A stretch of DNA of 44,590 bases from Oscillospiraceae bacterium (GTDB lineage: Bacteria; Bacillota_A; Clostridia; Oscillospirales; Ruminococcaceae). The position numbers were made by a program, and so were the translations under genes. Location of the stretch: positions 1-44,590 of the forward strand of contig JAGAJA010000117.1 of NCBI GenBank assembly GCA_017829075.1. The letters are read 5' to 3'. This document shows positions 42,188 to 44,590 of the stretch, piece after piece; position 1 is the stretch's first letter; the number at the start of each line of letters is the position of its first letter. The notes under the pieces are model-generated. The model did no database searches. It worked only from the letters and a program-made list of their open reading frames with translations, and was not told the origin of the DNA.

Positions 42188-42937
42188 ATGACATCATATA
42201 TTATCAGGATCGGAGATATTCCGGTAAAAATCTATACAAACGGCGCGTCAGAGCGCACAATACTCGCGGTACACGGCTTCGGCGGCAGCAAGGACAGCCT
42301 TGCGATAGAGGGACTTGCACGGCGGCTGTGCAGCAAAGGCTTCCGTGTCGCAGCCCCGGATCTTCCCTGCCACGGAGAGCGCACCGAAAACGAAACCAAG
42401 CTCACCCCGGAACGCTGCGTTTCAGACATCATGACAGCGGAGGACTGGCTTGCGGAACAGTTCGGCGGCGAAATATCCGCGTTTGCGACAAGTTTCGGAG
42501 CCTGCTGTGTTCTTCGGCGGCTGGAGCTTCGCGAGAACCGCTTCCGCCGCATTGTGCTGAGAGTTCCGGCGGTGAACATGGCGGACTCCATGCTGCGCTG
42601 CATGAAGCTCTTTCAGCCGGATTTTACGCTGGAAAAAGCCCAAACCGAGGGATTTCATGTCAAAATGAGCCGTGAACTGCATATCCCTTTTTCATTCTAC
42701 GATCTGCTTCTCGCCATGAACGAGGTTCGGCACTGTGAAGCGTGGAACAGCCCGGATATCCTGACGATATATTCCGGAAAGGACGAGCTTGTCGCCCGCG
42801 CCGATACCGAGGAATTCCTCCGGCTCAATCCCTCGATTCAGAGAATGTGCCTTGAGGAAAGCGGCCACCGAATGGCGGAAAAGCCGGAATTCCTTGAAGC
42901 GGCGCTGGATCGTGCCGCAGAGTTCCTTTCTGAATAA
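42188..42937 (+). CDS. Alpha/beta hydrolase
   Basis: 249 aa, cytoplasmic, no signal peptide. The oxyanion-hole motif HGFGGSKDS is near 29, the nucleophile elbow is FATSFGACC with the predicted Ser in place of GxSxG (TSFG; first Gly replaced by Ala), Asp is in YSGKDELVARAD, and His in EESGHRMAE. It resembles serine esterases or acyl-peptide hydrolases; substrate unknown. ATG 42188 has AAAGGAG; an upstream in-frame extension would run into the repeat region. Confidence 0.85.
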   Translation: MTSYIIRIGDIPVKIYTNGASERTILAVHGFGGSKDSLAIEGLARRLCSKGFRVAAPDLPCHGERTENETKLTPERCVSDIMTAEDWLAEQFGGEISAFATSFGACCVLRRLELRENRFRRIVLRVPAVNMADSMLRCMKLFQPDFTLEKAQTEGFHVKMSRELHIPFSFYDLLLAMNEVRHCEAWNSPDILTIYSGKDELVARADTEEFLRLNPSIQRMCLEESGHRMAEKPEFLEAALDRAAEFLSE

Positions 42938-42940
42938 ACA

Positions 42941-42974
42941 AATCTGCCTCAGGAGTTTGTTCCCGAGGCAGATT
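42941..42974. terminator. Bidirectional terminator between hydrolase and BMP gene
   Basis: Perfect 10-bp stem AATCTGCCTC (42941-42950) / GAGGCAGATT (42965-42974) between convergent genes. Confidence 0.8.
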
Positions 42975-42989
42975 TCTTATACAATAATA

Positions 42990-44183
42990 TTACTTCTTAA
43001 TCACCAGTTCCGAGCTGTCCGGAGTGCTCTTCGACTCGATAAAGGAATCAAGAGAAAGGTCTACCCCCAGCACATACCAGTTGAGCGACAGAATATCGCT
43101 TGTCGCCATTGCGACTCCCTCCCGCTGCATGATCGTTCCATTCACGTCCTTGAGCTGATCGTTAAATATGTAAGCAGCGCCGCTCGCGACCTTAGGTATG
43201 AGCTTGTTCATGATATCCTGAGTGCCGTCCTTTGCGGCGGGAAGCGCGTCAGATACGTTGACAACTCCGTTTCCGAGAGTTCCCATGTAGGATTCCGGCT
43301 GCCATTCGCCAAGCTGCATTGATTTGTACTGTGACAGATAAAAGCTGTCCCGGGAAGAATAGAAATACATCAGCAGGTTCTCATAATCCCCGGCATTCTC
43401 GCTGTAATCAAGGTTTCCGATAACCTTAACACCCTTTTTGTTGCAGTATTCTACGGTTTCAGCGGACTCAGTATAACTGATGATTACATCGCAGCCCTTG
43501 TTTATCAGAGCGTCCACAGCCTTTCGGATCTCTCCGTCCTCTCTGGCGGTGGCAGTGACCAGCGTTGCCGATGAGTAAACTATCTGGGTGCCAAGCGCCG
43601 CAGCGTCCACCACCGGCACTGAATACAGCATAACCGGGTCAACAACTATTCCGATCTTCTCGCTCTCAGAGTTGAAAGCCGCAGCAACGCCAGCAACATA
43701 GGCTCCCTGATAAATGCTCTCCGTATATGCGAAGATGTTCACCGAACGGGTGCTTGAACCGTAATCAATGAAATTAATATTCATATAGCTCTGGGAAACC
43801 GGGTTGATAGCGTGGCTGAAAACCGGGCTGCCGGATACGATGTGAGTACAGCCGTCCTCCACCAGCAGCTTGACAGCCTTTTCAAAATCCGCCACGTTGA
43901 CGTTCTCTATGTATTCAGATTCAATATTCGAGTACTGCTGCGCCGCAATGCGCTGCTTGTTGCAGTCGCCGGTGAAGCTGAATTCGTCAACGCTGCCGTT
44001 GTATATGAAGCCAAGCTTTGCAACAGGCTCTGTATCCTCAACGCTCTCGGAAGATGTTTCCGAGGAGCTTTCCTCTGACCCGTCGGATTCTGTCGAACCG
44101 CTGCACGCAGACAGAGAGGTGAGCGTCATACATATCGCCATTGCCGCCGCAGCATATTTCAGCCATTTTATGCTCATTTTCAA
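42990..44183 (-). CDS. BMP-family substrate-binding lipoprotein
   Basis: 397 aa. The lipobox LTSLSAC gives Cys27 as lipidation site, followed by a Ser/Glu-rich linker (28-53) and a Bmp/PnrA-type periplasmic-binding fold: AKLGFIYNGSVDEFSFTGDCNKQR, YQGAYVAGVAAAFNSESEKIGIV, GCDVIISYTESAETVEYCNKKGVKVIGN. The family binds nucleosides or related ligands for ABC import. No permease or ATPase adjoins it, so it may be an orphan sensor or use a remote transporter. Confidence 0.9.
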   Translation of the reverse strand: MKMSIKWLKYAAAAMAICMTLTSLSACSGSTESDGSEESSSETSSESVEDTEPVAKLGFIYNGSVDEFSFTGDCNKQRIAAQQYSNIESEYIENVNVADFEKAVKLLVEDGCTHIVSGSPVFSHAINPVSQSYMNINFIDYGSSTRSVNIFAYTESIYQGAYVAGVAAAFNSESEKIGIVVDPVMLYSVPVVDAAALGTQIVYSSATLVTATAREDGEIRKAVDALINKGCDVIISYTESAETVEYCNKKGVKVIGNLDYSENAGDYENLLMYFYSSRDSFYLSQYKSMQLGEWQPESYMGTLGNGVVNVSDALPAAKDGTQDIMNKLIPKVASGAAYIFNDQLKDVNGTIMQREGVAMATSDILSLNWYVLGVDLSLDSFIESKSTPDSSELVIKK

Positions 44184-44223
44184 TACCTCCGGTATATTTT
44201 AGGCAGTAATATACTTGTTGTCT

Positions 44224-44252
44224 TTAATAATCCATACAATTTGCCTGTACAA
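44224..44252 (-). promoter_or_regulatory. Promoter of BMP gene
   Basis: On the minus strand TTGTAC (44252-44247), 17-bp spacer, TATTAA (44229-44224). About 40 bp before the start codon. Confidence 0.6.
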
Positions 44253-44350
44253 ATCCATTATACCATAATTTCGGAAAAAAATCATCACTTTTCAGAAATA
44301 TTTCACGATAGTTTTTAATTTTTTATATTTATTTTTTTTCGGAGTTATGC

Positions 44351-44415
44351 TATAATACTAATAGCAAATCTTCTTATAGACTTTGTCTATAAGAAGATGC
44401 CGCCGAATCGGCGGC
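44351..44415 (+). repeat. AGACTTTGTCT-core hairpin and GC hairpin at the right edge
   Basis: A -10-like TATAAT (44351-44356) precedes the hairpin ATCTTCTTATAG/CTATAAGAAGAT around the AGACTTTGTCT core (about 44368-44398). GCCGCC-GAATC-GGCGGC follows (44399-44415). The first hairpin shares its core with 5028-5054 and both end modules of 26275-26455 but has its own matched arms. Confidence 0.75.
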
Positions 44416-44416
44416 T

Positions 44417-44590
44417 GCAGACCGTCGAAAAAGTCCCTAAAGGGACTTTCTCGCCGAACATCCGCCCTGCCCGCGTAAGGCATAAGGCGTAAGCCGTTGC
44501 CAGTACACTTGTGCGGATAGAAGTGTTTTTTGCCCCGGCAGAGCTGGGGCAAAAAACGGATTTCAAAAGCCCGCTTCGCGGGCAAAACTG
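44417..44590 (-). mobile_element. Short inverted-end element B, truncated by window edge
   Basis: Near-identical, in opposite orientation, to element A (34586-34775): the end CAGACCGTCGAAAAAGTC (from 44418) is followed by AGTCCC/GGGACT, then TTTTTTGCCCC/GGGGCAAAAAA and the GCCCGC/GCGGGC hairpin. A middle segment of about 40 bp (about 44471-44508) differs from A. The second end would lie a few bases past the window. Confidence 0.75.

Overview
The window looks like a chromosomal segment of a Gram-positive, endospore-forming anaerobe of the Clostridia, most likely a Ruminococcus-like member of the Oscillospiraceae/Ruminococcaceae. Reasons: a spoIIP sporulation gene with a plausible sigma-E promoter, a pyruvate phosphate dikinase, sigma-A promoters with 17-bp spacers, strong AGGAGG ribosome sites, lipoprotein signal peptides, the Gram-positive rpmH-rnpA-yidD-yidC-jag order, and roughly 50 percent GC genes with AT-rich gaps. 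No rRNA, CRISPR array, complete insertion sequence or prophage was seen.

Layout. 1-340: structured non-coding DNA. 340-3781 (minus): sugar ABC importer (binding lipoprotein and two permeases, no ATPase). 4222-6398: GNAT acetyltransferase, lipoprotein, HAD phosphatase. 6384-8411: spoIIP, an IscR-like Rrf2 regulator and tRNA-Leu(UAG). 8412-9110: degenerate tandem repeats with conserved GAACAA-loop hairpins. 9160-12000: small accessory island with two XRE regulators, each next to a cell-envelope protein. 12078-14708: ppdK. 14935-19176: RNA methyltransferase, transglutaminase-like membrane protein, DUF58. 19445-25367: housekeeping block pgi, P-loop protein, rpmF, der, membrane protein, plsY, gpsA. 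25391-29124: Abi_2/HEPN gene, then a TerB-domain protein, a small membrane protein and a HEAT-like protein. 29189-32717 (minus): rpmH-rnpA-yidD-yidC-jag. 33030-34536: VTC-domain protein and DUF4956 membrane protein. 34821-38521 (minus): GH13 amylase, two related membrane proteins, dprA. 38901-44183: a receptor with two binding-protein domains plus degenerate GGDEF and intact EAL, an alpha/beta hydrolase, and a BMP-family binding lipoprotein.

The most unusual content is non-coding. (a) A family of short elements has shared inverted ends (consensus CAGRCTGTCGAAAAAGTC). In both complete cases it sits between two direct copies of the local terminator hairpin, as if insertion had duplicated the whole terminator; a third copy runs off the right edge. 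(b) A separate family of chained hairpins has a fixed AGACTTTGTCT core and outer arms that change on both sides together. (c) A 62/63-bp duplicate of the ppdK 3' end, beginning exactly at the stop codon, brackets an XRE/membrane-protein pair. This suggests a roughly 1-kb cargo element integrated at the end of ppdK.

How the genes work together: the sugar importer, cytoplasmic GH13 enzyme, Pgi and PPDK fit carbohydrate uptake and PPi-type glycolysis. PlsY and GpsA give successive steps into phospholipid. RnpA, YidD, YidC and Jag form the RNA-processing/membrane-insertion cluster, here without dnaA or an evident oriC beside it. Functions are inferred from motifs and family knowledge; no database search was run.
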